DNA of 64,000 bases from assembly GCA_020091685.1 (NCBI GenBank), contig CM034603.1, positions 18,065,584 through 18,129,583 on the forward strand. The letters run 5' to 3'. The first letter of the stretch is position 1; every line of letters starts with the position of its first letter. A program made the position numbers and the translations under genes. Under the pieces are notes generated by a model. The model did not search any database. It was not told the origin of the DNA and saw only the letters and a list, made by a program, of their open reading frames with translations. The stretch comes from Lutjanus erythropterus (Eukaryota; Chordata; Actinopteri; Lutjaniformes; Lutjanidae). Below, piece after piece: positions 1-10,290 of the stretch.

Positions 1-1700
1 TGTTTGTCGGTCTGGGACTGATTTTAAATTTTTACAGTCCAGACCTGTGTAACCAGGACAGCATCTCCACTCTAACTCTGTGACTGTCTTGAAGCCAATC
101 TTGTATGTGGGTCGAAACCGATTGTGGTATCTGTAAAACAGGGCAGAGTAATTAACACATTTTTCAATATCACAAAAAAATGTGAATATAAAATTGGCAA
201 TACTGAGCATTTTTAGTGAAGTGTTAGTCCTATCTTTTTGTGAAAACATTTGCTTGTCCAGCTACTCGGCCATTCCAAATAGACAAAACTGTTCCAATGA
301 TACATATTTTTATTGGGAGCTGTTGACTCTTGCAATCATCAAAACGTCTGTTTTTTCGGACATGGACATTTTTTGACCCTCTCTGCTGCTCCCTGTTAAA
401 TTTTCAGCTTCACTTTCTAGCCAAAGCAAACATTTCCAAAAGAAACAATAGATGACATCACTTCCCTGAGGGCAGGGGTCATGTCATGCAGCACATCTGG
501 AAAGTTGATCCCTGAAACAATCATCATAGCACATTTCCAAACTGTCACCCTCCCTGAGAACTCAGTCCGAGCTTGACAAATGGACAAAAAGGAAACTGCA
601 AAAAGACAGTAACACTTATCATTACAGTTGTAATAACCTATGTGTGCTAGATTCTCATCATCACATGAGATAATTGGAAGCCAATCCTGTATGACTTAGA
701 AATGGAAAAACCCGAGGTGTCTATTCTTCCTGCCAGCTCTTCTTGCTTTACGCAGAAACTTGGAAATGTGCTCTTGTGACATGAGAATTATCTGTTTCCA
801 GGAATCTTTTCCACAAAACAGTGGCTCTTGAGCATGTGTTTGTGTACAGTAAATGCATCACAAAGCTAGACCACAGATAGTTTGTGTTCTTTCACAACTA
901 ATAATGACTCACAAAGGAAAATAAATCAAATTGCAACACAACATCTTGCAGAGCAGACTTAATGACTGTTACTGTTTCTCACAAATTACTGGTGCAGATA
1001 CTCCCATTTACAACAATCAACAATCAATCACACCACAAGAAGAACAGATTGCTTTGTTTATGTTAAAGACAAATCCAGACAAATCCGGCCCAGTATTGCA
1101 GTATTTGTTATTAGATCGAAGTTAGAGAGAAGCCTATTCTATAATATCTTAAATATACACCAGAAACACTTGGCTTATGCCAAACAAGCAGTATGGAGGC
1201 ATTTTATGTCTGTTTTCTGTTGTATTTTTACACTTGAAAACTGGTCACCATTCACTTTCATTGTTTGTGAGATTCTGCAACGCTGTTTTCCTGTGAAACT
1301 CCAGCAGTGTTTTGTGGACTAAAACCTAAGCCCTGCCTTCATTCAGCCTGAGCGTGATTAGATAATGACTGAATTTTCATTTTGGGGTGAACTATCCCTT
1401 TAATAACAGCTCAGTAAGTCAATTCAGGTAAGTAACCTGCCTTCCAGCTACGTGTAGAGTTTTTTCTGCATTAGCTTCAGGCTACATTTCCTGTTTAACC
1501 CTCTGCCTTTTCAGTTGGCTCCTTAACTTGCTAAAAATGCTGTGCTTTTGGTTCTGCCAATGCTGTTTCTACAGTCGCTGAAAATATTTCTGCCTCCAGG
1601 TCTCAGAGAAACATTTTGTATCAGAGCTGCAGTCTATCTCATACATCTAAATAATCATGATGCACCCTCAACCCCTTCCCCGCGCTCCCCGGATGCTCAC
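1..1700 (-). other. EMILIN-like gene, intron 2 (partial, continues off the left edge)
   Basis: This stretch lies downstream, on the minus strand, of the EMI-domain exon that ends at 1701, so it is read as the start of intron 2. I looked for the expected next exon, which should carry the second half of the EMI domain with its Trp-Arg-Cys-Cys motif, and did not find it. It must lie beyond base 1. The only recognisable content is a MITE end at 1345-1403. The open frames at 182-376, 931-1125 and 1542-1730 show no family resemblance. Confidence 0.6.
1345..1403. mobile_element. Terminal fragment of a TTAA-type MITE
   Basis: The segment ends in GAACTATCCCTTTAA, the terminal motif of a very common teleost short DNA transposon whose ends read TTAAAGGGATAGTTC. 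Only one end is present. The motif is closely related to the ends of the inverted pair at 6353-7183. No second terminus was found nearby, so the copy is truncated. Confidence 0.5.
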
Positions 1701-1826
1701 ATCACTTGTTGCTGGCATTTGGGCTGGTAGGCTGGGCAGGGGGCCACTACGGGCTCCTGGTAGCTCTCCACACCCCCCTGCACGGCACAGCTCACATTCC
1801 TGCGCACCACATAGGCACACCAGTTC
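1701..1826 (-). CDS. EMILIN-family protein, coding exon 2 (first half of the EMI domain)
   Basis: Read on the minus strand, a pyrimidine-rich tract ending in TCCTCAG precedes base 1826, and a GTGAGC donor follows base 1701. The 126-nt exon completes an Arg codon split with exon 1, encodes 41 residues and ends two bases into the next codon. The peptide starts NWCAYVVRRNVSC and has cysteines at protein positions 45, 55, 72 and 79. NWCAYVV followed about eight residues later by VSC is the hallmark opening of the EMI domain, a small disulfide-rich module at the N-terminus of EMILINs and multimerins. NVS at residues 52-54 is an N-glycosylation sequon. Known EMILINs are secreted, form disulfide-linked multimers and associate with elastic fibres. 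The RNVSC and ES(Y/F) features resemble EMILIN2 and EMILIN3 more than EMILIN1, but the paralogue is not settled. The remaining EMI half, coiled coils and any C1q domain are outside the window. Confidence 0.88.
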
Positions 1827-2420
1827 CTGAGGAGAGAGGGAGGCAGGGATAAACAACAACTTCAAGACACAGGTGAGAGTGGGGCATCTTGTCACACTTT
1901 CTGCTTTCACTTCCATTTCTCTGTCTCTGTACGTCACAGTCAATGATTTTTCCATATTAAATTAAACAGTAAGTCCTTGTGCACACATGTATAATCTTGT
2001 TACTGATTTTAACTTCTCTCTTTAGTGGGCTACATACAGAATGTGCAGCTGTGACAAGCTGCCCTATCACTGGGTGAGTTGTCACACTATATTCACACGT
2101 TCATTTTTGCAGTGAAAAGTCTGATTTAGTTATAGAAGTGTTTTGAATATTATTAACATTTTCCAGCTCCAGTATGTTTCCACTGTTGGTCTTTTGTTTA
2201 TAATTTCAAACTACATTAATAGTCTTACTTTTGTTCTCCCTTCTTTATTTTTCTTCTTTCCATTCTTCCATATTCCTACAAAAACATATTTTATCATTAT
2301 ATTTTTCTAATTAAAGGGTTATTATGCACCCTGCAGTGTATTCTGTAGACACATACGTATTTTGTAAACACATTATTCATTAATTAACACTATTAATAGT
2401 GTGTGAAGCAGTATATGAAG

Positions 2421-2868
2421 GACGGTGTTGGACAAGTTACTGAAATTTAGCAATTGTAATTATTTTACCAATTACTACATTCATTCATTCATTGTCCGTA
2501 ACCACTTATCCATGAAAGGTCGTAGGGGGGCTGGATCCCATCCCAGCTGACATTGGGCGAGAGGCGGGGTTCAGCCTGGACAAGGCAGGGCTGACACATA
2601 GAGACAATCAACCATTCACACTCACATTCACATCTATGGACAATTTAGAATGACCAATTAACGTATTTAATGCAGGGACTGAGAACCCACGCGAACACGA
2701 GGAGAACATGCAAACTCCCCAGCCCCCAGCCGGCTGGAGATTTGAACTCAGGACCATCTTGCTGTGAGGCAAAAAATTTATTAATTACAAGTCTAGTTGC
2801 TGCCAAAAGTAGTGGAATTACAGAAACACCTTATTCCGAAAGCACTGAGACAACTTGCCCCAGAGTGA
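2421..2868. mobile_element. hAT-like MITE interrupted by a SINE
   Basis: The left end reads CGGTGTTGGACAAGTTACT and the right end, read on the other strand, CACTCTGGGGCAAGTTGTC. These are imperfect inverted termini of a widespread teleost family with the core GTTGGACAAGTTACT. The AATTAC-rich interior is split by the SINE at 2479-2770. The outer boundaries are approximate. Confidence 0.45.
2479..2770 (-). mobile_element. tRNA-derived SINE, copy 1 (head truncated)
   Basis: This is the same family as the better-preserved copy at 3305-3644. Shared parts are the (ATTC)n tail, the CAGCTGACATTGGGCGAGAGG block, and the degenerate B box (GATTTGAACTC on the plus strand). It stops after CTTGCTGTGAGGC, so the A-box head is missing. 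Several short internal deletions are visible compared with copy 2. Confidence 0.75.
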
Positions 2869-3225
2869 GATGTGTGCTATGTCTCGTTATACCACAAGCT
2901 AGCTTTAGTACAGTGCTTTGGTTTGAGTATCAAAATACATTTTTTCTGTCCTCTATTCTATGCAAAAATAATACAATTGAACATAATTACTTACCAAAGT
3001 TTTATTACATAAATACTGCAGTTTATTTTACATTTATTGTTCTCATTAGGGTTGAACATGTTTTTAAATATCTAATTGCAATTATTTTGACCGATACCGC
3101 AATTGTGATATGATTTGCAATTTTGTTTTTCCTCATTATTTTCCTTTACAATCATATTAAAATAATTATGATGTGAAGTCTTTAGAATATAACTTGCAGG
3201 CACAGACATTTAAGCATGACAACAT

Positions 3226-3300
3226 ATAATCTTCTTCTTCTTCTTTTGGGATTTTAACAGTGGTTGGCAACCAGTGTAATAGGTGCATTACCGCCACCAA
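3226..3300. mobile_element. Interspersed-repeat tail beginning with (CTT)n
   Basis: The run ATCTTCTTCTTCTTCTTTTGGG, broken here as short CTT units, is followed by a block ending GGTGCATTACCGCCACC. This arrangement recurs in teleost retroposon 3' tails. Only about 75 bp are present and the source element cannot be named from this fragment. Confidence 0.4.
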
Positions 3301-3304
3301 TATT

Positions 3305-3644
3305 CATTCATTCATTTTCTGTAACCGCTTATTCCTGAAGGGTCGTGGGGGGGGGGGGCTATCCCAGCTGACACTGGGCGAGAGGCGGGGTTCACCCTGG
3401 ACAAGTCACCAGTTCATTGCAGGGCTGACACATAGAGACAGACAACCACTCACACTCACATTCACACCTACGGGCATGTCTTTGGACTGTGGGAGGAAGC
3501 CGGGGAACCTGGAGAGAACCCACGCAGACATGAGGAGAACATGCAAACTCCACACAGAAAGGCCCCAGCTGGGGAAATTCGAACTCATGACCTTCTTGCT
3601 GTGAGGCAGCAGTGCTAACCACTGCACCACCATGCCGCCCACTG
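3305..3644 (-). mobile_element. tRNA-derived SINE, copy 2 (near full length)
   Basis: On the minus strand the element starts GGGCGGCATGGTGGTGCAG. It carries an A-box-like TGGTGCAGTGG and, about 45 bases later, a B-box-like GAGTTCGAATTTC, so the head is tRNA-like and would be an RNA polymerase III promoter. The body contains the conserved blocks seen in copies at 2479 and 21351, and the tail is (ATGA)n, seen as ATTCATTC on the plus strand. A perfect 10-bp target duplication, CACCAATATT, lies at 3295-3304 and 3645-3654, which marks retrotransposition. Confidence 0.85.
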
Positions 3645-4480
3645 CACCAATATTTAATCTAAAATGTTATTCTGACACACATTTGCCTTTAACAAATATT
3701 GCACCTCCTGCGATTTGAAAATTGCAGCAGTCCTTGTTTCAATTTTAAAAAAAAATCAATTAATTCTTCAGCCCAAGTTCTAACCTGAGGTCACAGTGAC
3801 ATATACTGCATGTGAAGAGCAAAATGACTTCAAAATATTGATTTGTACATGACACTGACAGATGTTTGTTAGACAGCACAGTCTGGTGTTGGAGAAATAA
3901 CTGGTGTGACAACTTACCCAAGTGACAAGATGCCCTGTTCTCCCCTATATGTGTAATGTCTTAGAGGAAAGTTGCGCAAATACCTCAGGATTAGTGGAGG
4001 GGTTTCAGTAATTTGGATAATAAAAACATCACAATTAGGTCCTTATACTTTACAAAGCTTTCCAGGGAGGCTGCATCCTACAGCCAAATTTTTCTTCACT
4101 TTTTCCGTTTGGATATTTTTAGTTTATCAGGAAAAAGTTGCAAATCCACGAATGGTCTCTTGTAGATGAGATATTGAAGTAATCAAGCACATTCCTGCGT
4201 TTATCTGGATCTTATCACCGACACTGGCAAACTCGAGCCAAATTTAGACTCGGGCTGATAAAAAGCGAAGTGAAATTTAACAGGCTACATGTTGTCTGAC
4301 CATAAGAGGCTAAATCACTCCGATCAATGAGAAGTTTGGGCGTTATCGCGTTTGTGTTGGCAACTGCGCAACAAAAGCGCACAGCCTTCACCTTCTGGGG
4401 AGGTGGCGTGAAACAAAAGCTGGTGTTGTGACTGTCACAAAAAAGTTAAAACGATATGAGAAAAAACACCAGTAACTTAC

Positions 4481-4605
4481 CTGTTTCTGTGTCTGTGCAC
4501 CACACCAGTGTATGCAGTCCCCTGGAACAAGTCATAAGAGGAGGGAGACCCGTAAGTGAGCTGAAAGTTCAAAAACAGTGTGAAAACTATCCACCGCCAG
4601 TCCAT
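4481..4605 (-). CDS. EMILIN-family protein, coding exon 1 (signal peptide)
   Basis: On the minus strand the reading frame from ATG at 4605-4603 runs 41 codons plus two bases to a strong CAG|GTAAGT donor. The first residues, MDWRWIVFTLFLNFQLTYG, form a classic signal peptide: a basic or aromatic start, a hydrophobic core, and a small residue (Gly19) before SPSS as a likely cleavage site. The exon ends VHRHRN plus AG, which joins exon 2 to give RNRNWCAYVV at the EMI boundary. Two earlier in-frame ATGs (4662 and 4626) exist. I prefer 4605 because it has a strong context (G at -3 and +4) and makes the best signal peptide. EMILINs are secreted, which fits. About 245 bases of 5' leader lie between the predicted start of transcription and this ATG. 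Confidence 0.85.
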
Positions 4606-4850
4606 CTCTGTATTCCTGTAAGTCATCCCGAACAAACGCCTTAAAATAAATATTCCTAACATAGAAAGAGAGGGCTACTCTGTTATTATCATGCGCCGCT
4701 GGCTTGTCCCAAACACCAGTCACATTTGGTCCAGTGACTGATCCAACTCCAACAACTCAACTTTGGGGAAGTCCAGATTCACTGCAACTCCCTTGGAATG
4801 ACGTCCAGGGTCCACACCCTCCCCCCAAAAAACTCAGCTGTGGAGGAAAA
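4606..4850 (-). other. Predicted 5' untranslated leader of the EMILIN-like gene
   Basis: This is the interval between the TATA-predicted start of transcription (near 4850) and the chosen ATG. It contains two upstream in-frame ATGs and no convincing intron. Its right edge is an estimate only, taken as about 30 bases past the TATA box. Confidence 0.45.
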
Positions 4851-4878
4851 AAACGGCCCCGAGCCCTTTAAAAAAAAG

Positions 4879-4885
4879 TTTTATA
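4879..4885 (-). promoter_or_regulatory. TATA box of the EMILIN-like gene
   Basis: The minus strand reads CCTATAAAAC here, a good TATA-box match, about 275 bases upstream of the signal-peptide ATG. The flanks are GC-richer (GGGCTCGGGGCCG just downstream) than the surrounding AT-rich DNA. Confidence 0.5.
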
Positions 4886-4889
4886 GGCC

Positions 4890-5775
4890 AGAAGGTGTTT
4901 TGTTTGTGGTGTTTTCCTTTGATTGAGTTATTCTTTTCATTGAGTTATTAATTAATGTAGGGTGCTGCCACTAAAAAGGATTTGGGACCCACAAGTTGAT
5001 TACTTCTTTGTCTGCCAACAGCCAATAATTCACACCTCACTGATGAACATCACAGGATGATGTCTTTTGGATGCAGCCTCCAGTGTTGAAAGAGGTGTGT
5101 GTGTGTTGGCAGTGTTGATGATATTCATGGGCAGGGGGAGCAGCACTCATTTACATTCTGTCTGCTTTGTTAGTGAATGGGGATATACACTGCAAAACTA
5201 AGGTGTAAAAAAATTAAATCTAACATTATTAAATCTGTGATATTAACAATAAAAAGTTTGTATCTTTACATGAATTGATCTAATTTTAAAGTTAACTCTC
5301 TGTTTGTTCAAAACACATGACATTTTTCCTTAAAAAGATGTATACTAGCCAATCTTTTCAGATGCACTCACACAACAAACAATTATCTTGTTTTTGTTTT
5401 TTTATCTGTAAATATACTTGACCCTCTTAGTCCCGCCCCCTTTTTTTCTGTGCTCCAATAATAGTTGATCTAACTTGGTACCTCCGTCAGTGTTTTCTTT
5501 TCTTGTATTTAGATGCACTAGGCTTGTATATGTTTAAAAGAAATCCACATTTTGAAGAAGAAAGATGATACTGAGGGAAAAGCAACATGTATTCACATCT
5601 TAAGTTAGCTAATGTCAGCAAAATATCAGCTGACCAGCTGGCTAATCTACATCAATCATTAGCTATTTAGTTCCAGTTAGCATTTTGCTAACATATGTCA
5701 CTTGTATGAAAAGTGTCTATCAGCATCCTCACAGCATACATGAGACTGAGAAACTCAGGGTTTCATATAGAGAGA
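4890..5775. other. Upstream flank of the EMILIN-like gene; no gene seen
   Basis: AT-rich sequence with a short GT run near 5097. I see no supported coding exon or recognisable repeat family. Upstream regulatory sites of the minus-strand gene would be expected here but none can be named. Confidence 0.5.
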
Positions 5776-6350
5776 AGAAAATGCTAAAAAGCTGCTGTGC
5801 AGCAGGTTATAAAACAAATAAACACACAAATCTACCACGATCTCTAGTTTCACATTCTTCCTGGAAAGGAAAGGATCCCAAAAAGAGAGCAGTAAGTAAA
5901 TTTGAATCTCAAGAGAATTGTAATTGTTATGACTGATGCAGAACTAACGTTAGCTTGAGGGCAAGGCTGCTGGAGTTCATTCATAACATTACAATATAGC
6001 AGCACCAGACTGTTGTTTCTGACTAAATCTCAGTCTAGTTTAGATCAAGAGTTTGACAGGTTTTGCTATTTACAGACAATATTAAGCCTAACAATGCCTG
6101 GTAATTCATTATTAGCAGTGTCTGTTCACTGTGTTGGTTCACTGATCCACTTGGACGACTTGGACTGAAGCGGGATGACAGCTGACTGATTAACCTTCAT
6201 TTATTAAGATATTGTTCAGGCAGGGTCACAGAATTATTAATAGACATGTCTATAAAACAAAGGTTTTATTAACTCAACATGAATTCATACAAACTTATCA
6301 GAATTGTCATTTCAGGACATGTAAAATTGCACTTTTGTACAGTTACTGTA
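5770..6350 (+). mobile_element. THAP-exon repeat, copy A
   Basis: About 580 bp that match two other places in the window (26650-27453 and 60970-62420). The shared block runs from just before the THAP-like exon, through a segment with the phrase GACTAAATCTCAGTCTA, to TGTAAAATTGCA. It abuts the left arm of the inverted MITE pair at 6353. The outer limits are not certain. Confidence 0.6.
5781..5891 (+). pseudogene. THAP-type zinc-finger exon fragment, copy A
   Basis: An open 37-codon frame from ATG to a GTAAGT donor encodes MLKSCCAAGYKTNKH and ends GKDPKKRA. The opening resembles the start of THAP DNA-binding domains (Met, short basic stretch, then Cys-x-x-x-Cys), which occur in P-element and Kolobok transposases and in host THAP proteins. 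The second zinc-binding cysteine is Tyr here, so this copy should not fold normally. The exon ends where many THAP genes have their first intron. No downstream half of the domain was found, so it is read as a transposon-derived relic. Confidence 0.5.
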
Positions 6351-6352
6351 TA

Positions 6353-6746
6353 GGATAGTTAAGATAATTTGAGGTTGTATGGAGTTCTTATTGATAGTCA
6401 TATGGTGGCCAACACACCCCTGGATTAGAGAAGCAGAGAGGAGTACCAGCACAGAAGCTAAGACATGTAGCACTGCTGACAGGGTCAGCATCAAATCTTA
6501 TATCAGCTTAACTGTATGCTATATTTACAATATTTTGACAGCTTTACCTTGCATTCACACAGCTTTTTTTCCAGGGAGAAACCACAGTTTTATGAGCCAA
6601 ATATCACACTCGGTCACCACCCACCAAACTCCATGGGCAAAATCAGGCGTTTTACCTTGCAGAATTCGGGAGTTGCTAGTCTGCCGCTGCCTCACTTGGT
6701 TAGTTTGTTTGTGCTATTGTGTGACTTCTATGGTTTTAAAGGATAG
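6353..6746 (+). mobile_element. TTAA-type MITE, left member of an inverted pair
   Basis: It begins GGATAGTTAAGATAATTTGAG and ends GGTTTTAAAGGATAG. Over its whole length it matches the reverse complement of 6747-7183, including blocks such as GAAGCAGAGAGGAGTACCAGC versus the equivalent on the other arm, and TTGCTAGTCTGCCGCTGCCTC versus TTGCTGGTCTACTGCTGCCTC. The ORFs on the two arms are mirror images, which explains their similar peptides. Confidence 0.65.
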
Positions 6747-7183
6747 TTTGGATTCACTATAGTCACACAATAAAACAAACAAAATGGAACAAATGGAGGC
6801 AGCAGTAGACCAGCAACTTCCATGTTCTTTGAGGTAAAATTATTGATTTCACCAATGGAGTCTGGTTGGTTTGTGGAGAGCAATATTTGGCTGATATAAC
6901 ACAGGTTTCTCATCAGAAAAGGCTGGCTGACAGCAAAGTCAGGTGCTGAAAATATTCTAAATGTAGCGTACACTTAAGCTGATATTTAATTTTGTTTTTT
7001 TTAGGTGGCTAAAAATATGTTTTGTTACTGACTTTGTCCACAGCAGTACATTGCTTAGCTTCCATGCTGCTGCTTCTCAGAACTGGGTGTGTGCTGACCA
7101 CCATCTACTGTGGTTAATACACTGGCTATAGATAAGTGCCTCAGACAGCCACACTTCAAATAACCAGAACTATCCCTTTAAAA
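6734..7183 (-). mobile_element. TTAA-type MITE, right member of an inverted pair
   Basis: It is bounded by TTTTAAAGGATAGTT on the left and AACTATCCCTTTAAAA on the right, which are near-perfect inverted termini that both contain TTAA. It is about 450 bp and in the opposite orientation to 6353-6746. The family is common in teleosts and non-coding. Confidence 0.7.
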
Positions 7184-9239
7184 CTGAGTAGATCACACTC
7201 AAAAAAAGGACTGGAAAAATGTTAAAGTAAGCTGGCTTTACTTGAAAATGTATTTCTTACTGACAAAATTGTTTTAGAAAGACCAGCCTTGCTTAATCTT
7301 CATAATAATGTAACACAAAAAACAATCATTACTTGTGTCAAATGAAGCAGGAAGTTTTTATTGGTGTAGAGGGATACATAGTGTGCAGTCTGTTCTTTCC
7401 TGCTGCAAGTCACTGAGCAAATTCTATTGTTTTAAGCCAAGCTGAGCAGTATCTTAATGTGCAGGGAGACAGAAAGTAGCACATTAGTTACACAAGAGCT
7501 TCAATTCACAGCACTCGAGGCAGGAATTCATTGTCAGTGCTTTAACACTGTGTGGAAGTGTGAGAAGGAGGAGAGTTTCCACGCACGCAGTGGTGCTGTG
7601 AAAATTTATTTTTGTGAGCTGGCCCTGAGCAATTTCCCCCAGATTCTCAGGGTGCTGTCATGGGCTGTACTGTACAACTTTTTTCCTGATCAGACAGAAG
7701 CTGTCAGTTAACACAAAAATGATTATGGAGGGGGGGAAGAAAAACAGAACGAGGGAGACAGAAGGAAAGGCGTAACCAAGGGAGATGAGAGTTAAGCAAA
7801 GACAGGGTGAGAATTCAAGCAATAGATGTGGTTTAATGATTCAGAGGGCTGCTGTTAGGCATTATGGGAGGAGGGGGCGTGTACAAACACCCGCAATGCG
7901 AGGATTACCTTAAAAATATATTCCAGTACAGTTACTAATCACCTGTTGAAAAATGTAGGGAGTAACTCAATCCAAGTATCATAGAAATGTGAGGTTGATT
8001 GTTTGTCCTGCTGTTCCTTCCTTTGATATTTGTGAATGCACAAGTTAGATTACTAGCGGTTAGTAGTAGCAGCAGTTGGTCTGTGTAGGTTACTTTAGCA
8101 GTTGGTCTTACCTGTCAATGCTTCTTTAAATTGGATGTTGAGACAAGATAAAGGTAAACTTTTCATGTGGTGACAGCATTTTTTTTTTTTTTTAGGAGAT
8201 AATGAATTGGCAGCTGTAAGATTATCTGGTTTCACTGAGACCACAGTGGTGTTGAGACTCATGAAGGTGAATAATAGTATATCTTTCTTAAAATTGTAAT
8301 CCTGCAAATAATCTCAATTTTTACTAAATGTAACTATAATCTAAGCCTTATTTTTTGTTCTGTAATTATATATAGTCATCAATTAAATACAGTAATCATG
8401 TAATCCTGTTACATGTAATGCATTACCCCCCAAGCCTGATAAATACACATGTGGACACACTCGCCCACATAAGTAACACTCCATGTCTTCCCCCAAAATA
8501 ACCTCTTCCCTTTGAAAAACCTCTCTTTCAGACCAGAGATAGCCCTTCCCAAAATAAGACTGCACTGTTTTATCAGGCAGTGAGCACAGGGTCGGCAAAG
8601 TGAGAGACGCCGGAAGAGGTTATGTAAGTGAAAGATGTCTGCAGGGATTTGATTTTCAAGTGTTTTATTATCAACATGAGCATCAGTTAAACTTGTCATT
8701 AATACCATCAATACCCTCACCGACACAACCCTTTAATGAGTTTATTGACATTATTGATTTCCTTTTGTTCATTTCATCTCACTCCCTTATTTTTACACAC
8801 AGTTCGAACCTGTGTTCACTCAAACCCTGCATCTACTGCAGGCTTTTCATGTAGGAAAGAGTAGGCTGTTAATTGGGTATCATGTGAGCGTGTGAGACAG
8901 TTTATGGCTGTTTCTTTAGTCGCCAGAAGAGGGCAGCACAGCAGCAGTAAAGGAAGCAAAAAGTCATTGTAGTCATGGCAATTCCTCTCCTAAAGTGTTG
9001 GGAGTGAGAAAAGGACATTTCATTACTGAGGCAGTATGAGTGACCAAATTTCTCCAGTCACATTTCTGCATCACCCTCTCATGCTACGCTCATGTCTATT
9101 ATCTGTATTACTCACTCTGGATTCATTCAGTATTTATTACTGTGCATTTCATTGGAAACATGTCTCTCAGACTGAATCAGTATCAGATATGGTTATAAAA
9201 CATACACAGTCTGCTTTTCATAATTGCAGTGATCCTCTG
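7184..9239. other. Non-coding; no gene or clear repeat family seen
   Basis: AT-rich sequence with a T-run at 8180-8194 and no credible exon. The open frames here, for example 8409-8726, show no similarity I recognise and overlap on both strands. Confidence 0.5.
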
Positions 9240-10290
9240 TATACTCTTAGAAATAAAGATTTTAACTAGAACCATAAAGGGTTCTTCAGCTTGTCCCCAT
9301 AGGAGAATCCTTTTATAAAGGTTCCACTTGGAACAGTTTCAGAGATTTCTACCTAAAGCCAAATTAAAGGGTTATAACTAGAACCATCTGTTTCACCCGC
9401 GACCCCCCTACCAGAGGTTCTACAGAGAACCGTAGAGTGTAATGGTTCCACTCAGAACCCTCTCTGGGGGTTCTATCCAGAGATTTTCCACCTTCTAAGG
9501 GTAGAAGCCACCCACAGGTTTCTACAGAGAACACCTTTTTTATTCCAAAGGATTTATCTAGAACACACTGAGGGGCTCTACAGAGAACCTTATTATGTTC
9601 CAGGGGTTTTATCTAGAACCCACCCAGGAGGTTCCACTGAAAACCTCTTTAGAAATTACTAGGCTTTTATCTAGAACTTGCCAAGGTGCTTCTACTAATT
9701 CCAAGGGTTTTATCTGAAACCCACCCAGAGGGTTATATAGAACCCATCCAAAGGGTTCTAACAAGAACCCTTTTATATTTATGTTCTATCTAGAACCCAC
9801 TGAGGGGGTTCTAGATAGAACCTTATCATATTCCAAGGGTTTTATCTATAATCCATACCGGAGATTCTATTGAGAACCTTTTTATATTCCAAGAATTTTA
9901 TCAAGAACCCACCAAGTGGGCACTACCAAGAACCTTTTTATATTTCAAGGGTTTTATCTAGAACACACTGAGGAGATGTGCAGAGAACCTTATTATACCC
10001 CAAAGGTTTTACCTAGAACCCACATCGAGGGTTCTACCGAGAACCCTTCTATATTATGATACAAAAAACCCTTGACAAAAGAATTCTTCAAGGATTTCAA
10101 CAAACCTCGAAGAACTCTTTATTCCAGAATGGTTCTTTGGATGAAAAGCGTTCCTAATGGAACCCTCAGTCTTACCAAGAACCCTTGACAAACCATTTCT
10201 TCAAAACAGGGTTTTTCAAGTAAATGATTCTGTGTAGAACCTCAGCCTTTCAGGAGGAACCTTTTTAGGACCCTTATTTCTATGAGTGTA
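9240..10290. mobile_element. GGTTCT/AGAACC palindrome-rich DNA element (complete copy)
   Basis: The ends are inverted repeats: TATACTCTTAGAAATAAAG on the left and, on the other strand, TACACTCATAGAAATAAGG on the right, matching at 16 of 19 bases. The interior has dozens of alternating GGTTCT and AGAACC motifs, many in units of the form TTTATCTAGAACCCAC...GGTTCTA...GAACCTTTTTATATTCCAAG at roughly 55-65 bp spacing. It has no coding capacity. A truncated relative is at 36691-37190. Confidence 0.7.

Larger units (their letters stand above)
3047..3776. mobile_element. hAT-like MITE with nested insertions
   Basis: The termini are TAGGGTTGAA and, on the other strand, TTGGGCTGAA. They are flanked by related 8-bp sequences, GTTCTCAT (3039-3046) and GTTCTAAC (3777-3784), which match at 6 of 8 bases as expected for an old hAT target duplication. 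The interior has the AT-rich CAATTATTTTGACC-like sequence typical of the AGGGCTGCAC group. It is interrupted by a (CTT)n-ended repeat tail at 3226-3300 and by the SINE at 3305-3644. Confidence 0.5.
1827..4480 (-). other. EMILIN-like gene, intron 1
   Basis: This 2,654-bp interval is bounded by a CAG|GTAAGT donor (4481/4480) and a CCTCAG| acceptor (1827/1826) on the minus strand. The intron splits an Arg codon after its second base, and the phases agree. It is filled by two hAT-like MITEs, each interrupted by a tRNA-derived SINE (2421-2868 and 3047-3776). Related short segments containing GTGACAA...GCCC occur in inverted orientation near 2051-2096 and 3903-3940. No further exon was found in it. 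Confidence 0.8.

Noticed and set aside
2670-3113. A 147-codon plus-strand frame
   Set aside because: It starts inside a SINE and runs through MITE sequence. Chance frame in repeats.
4660-4662. An earlier in-frame ATG as start of the EMILIN-like protein
   Set aside because: It has a weak context (T at -3) and would place 19 residues before a good signal peptide. The ATG at 4605 has a strong context and gives a canonical secretion signal.
9240-10290. Regularly spaced repeats that could suggest a CRISPR array
   Set aside because: Units are palindromic, degenerate and without uniform spacers, and the region has transposon-like inverted ends in an animal genome.
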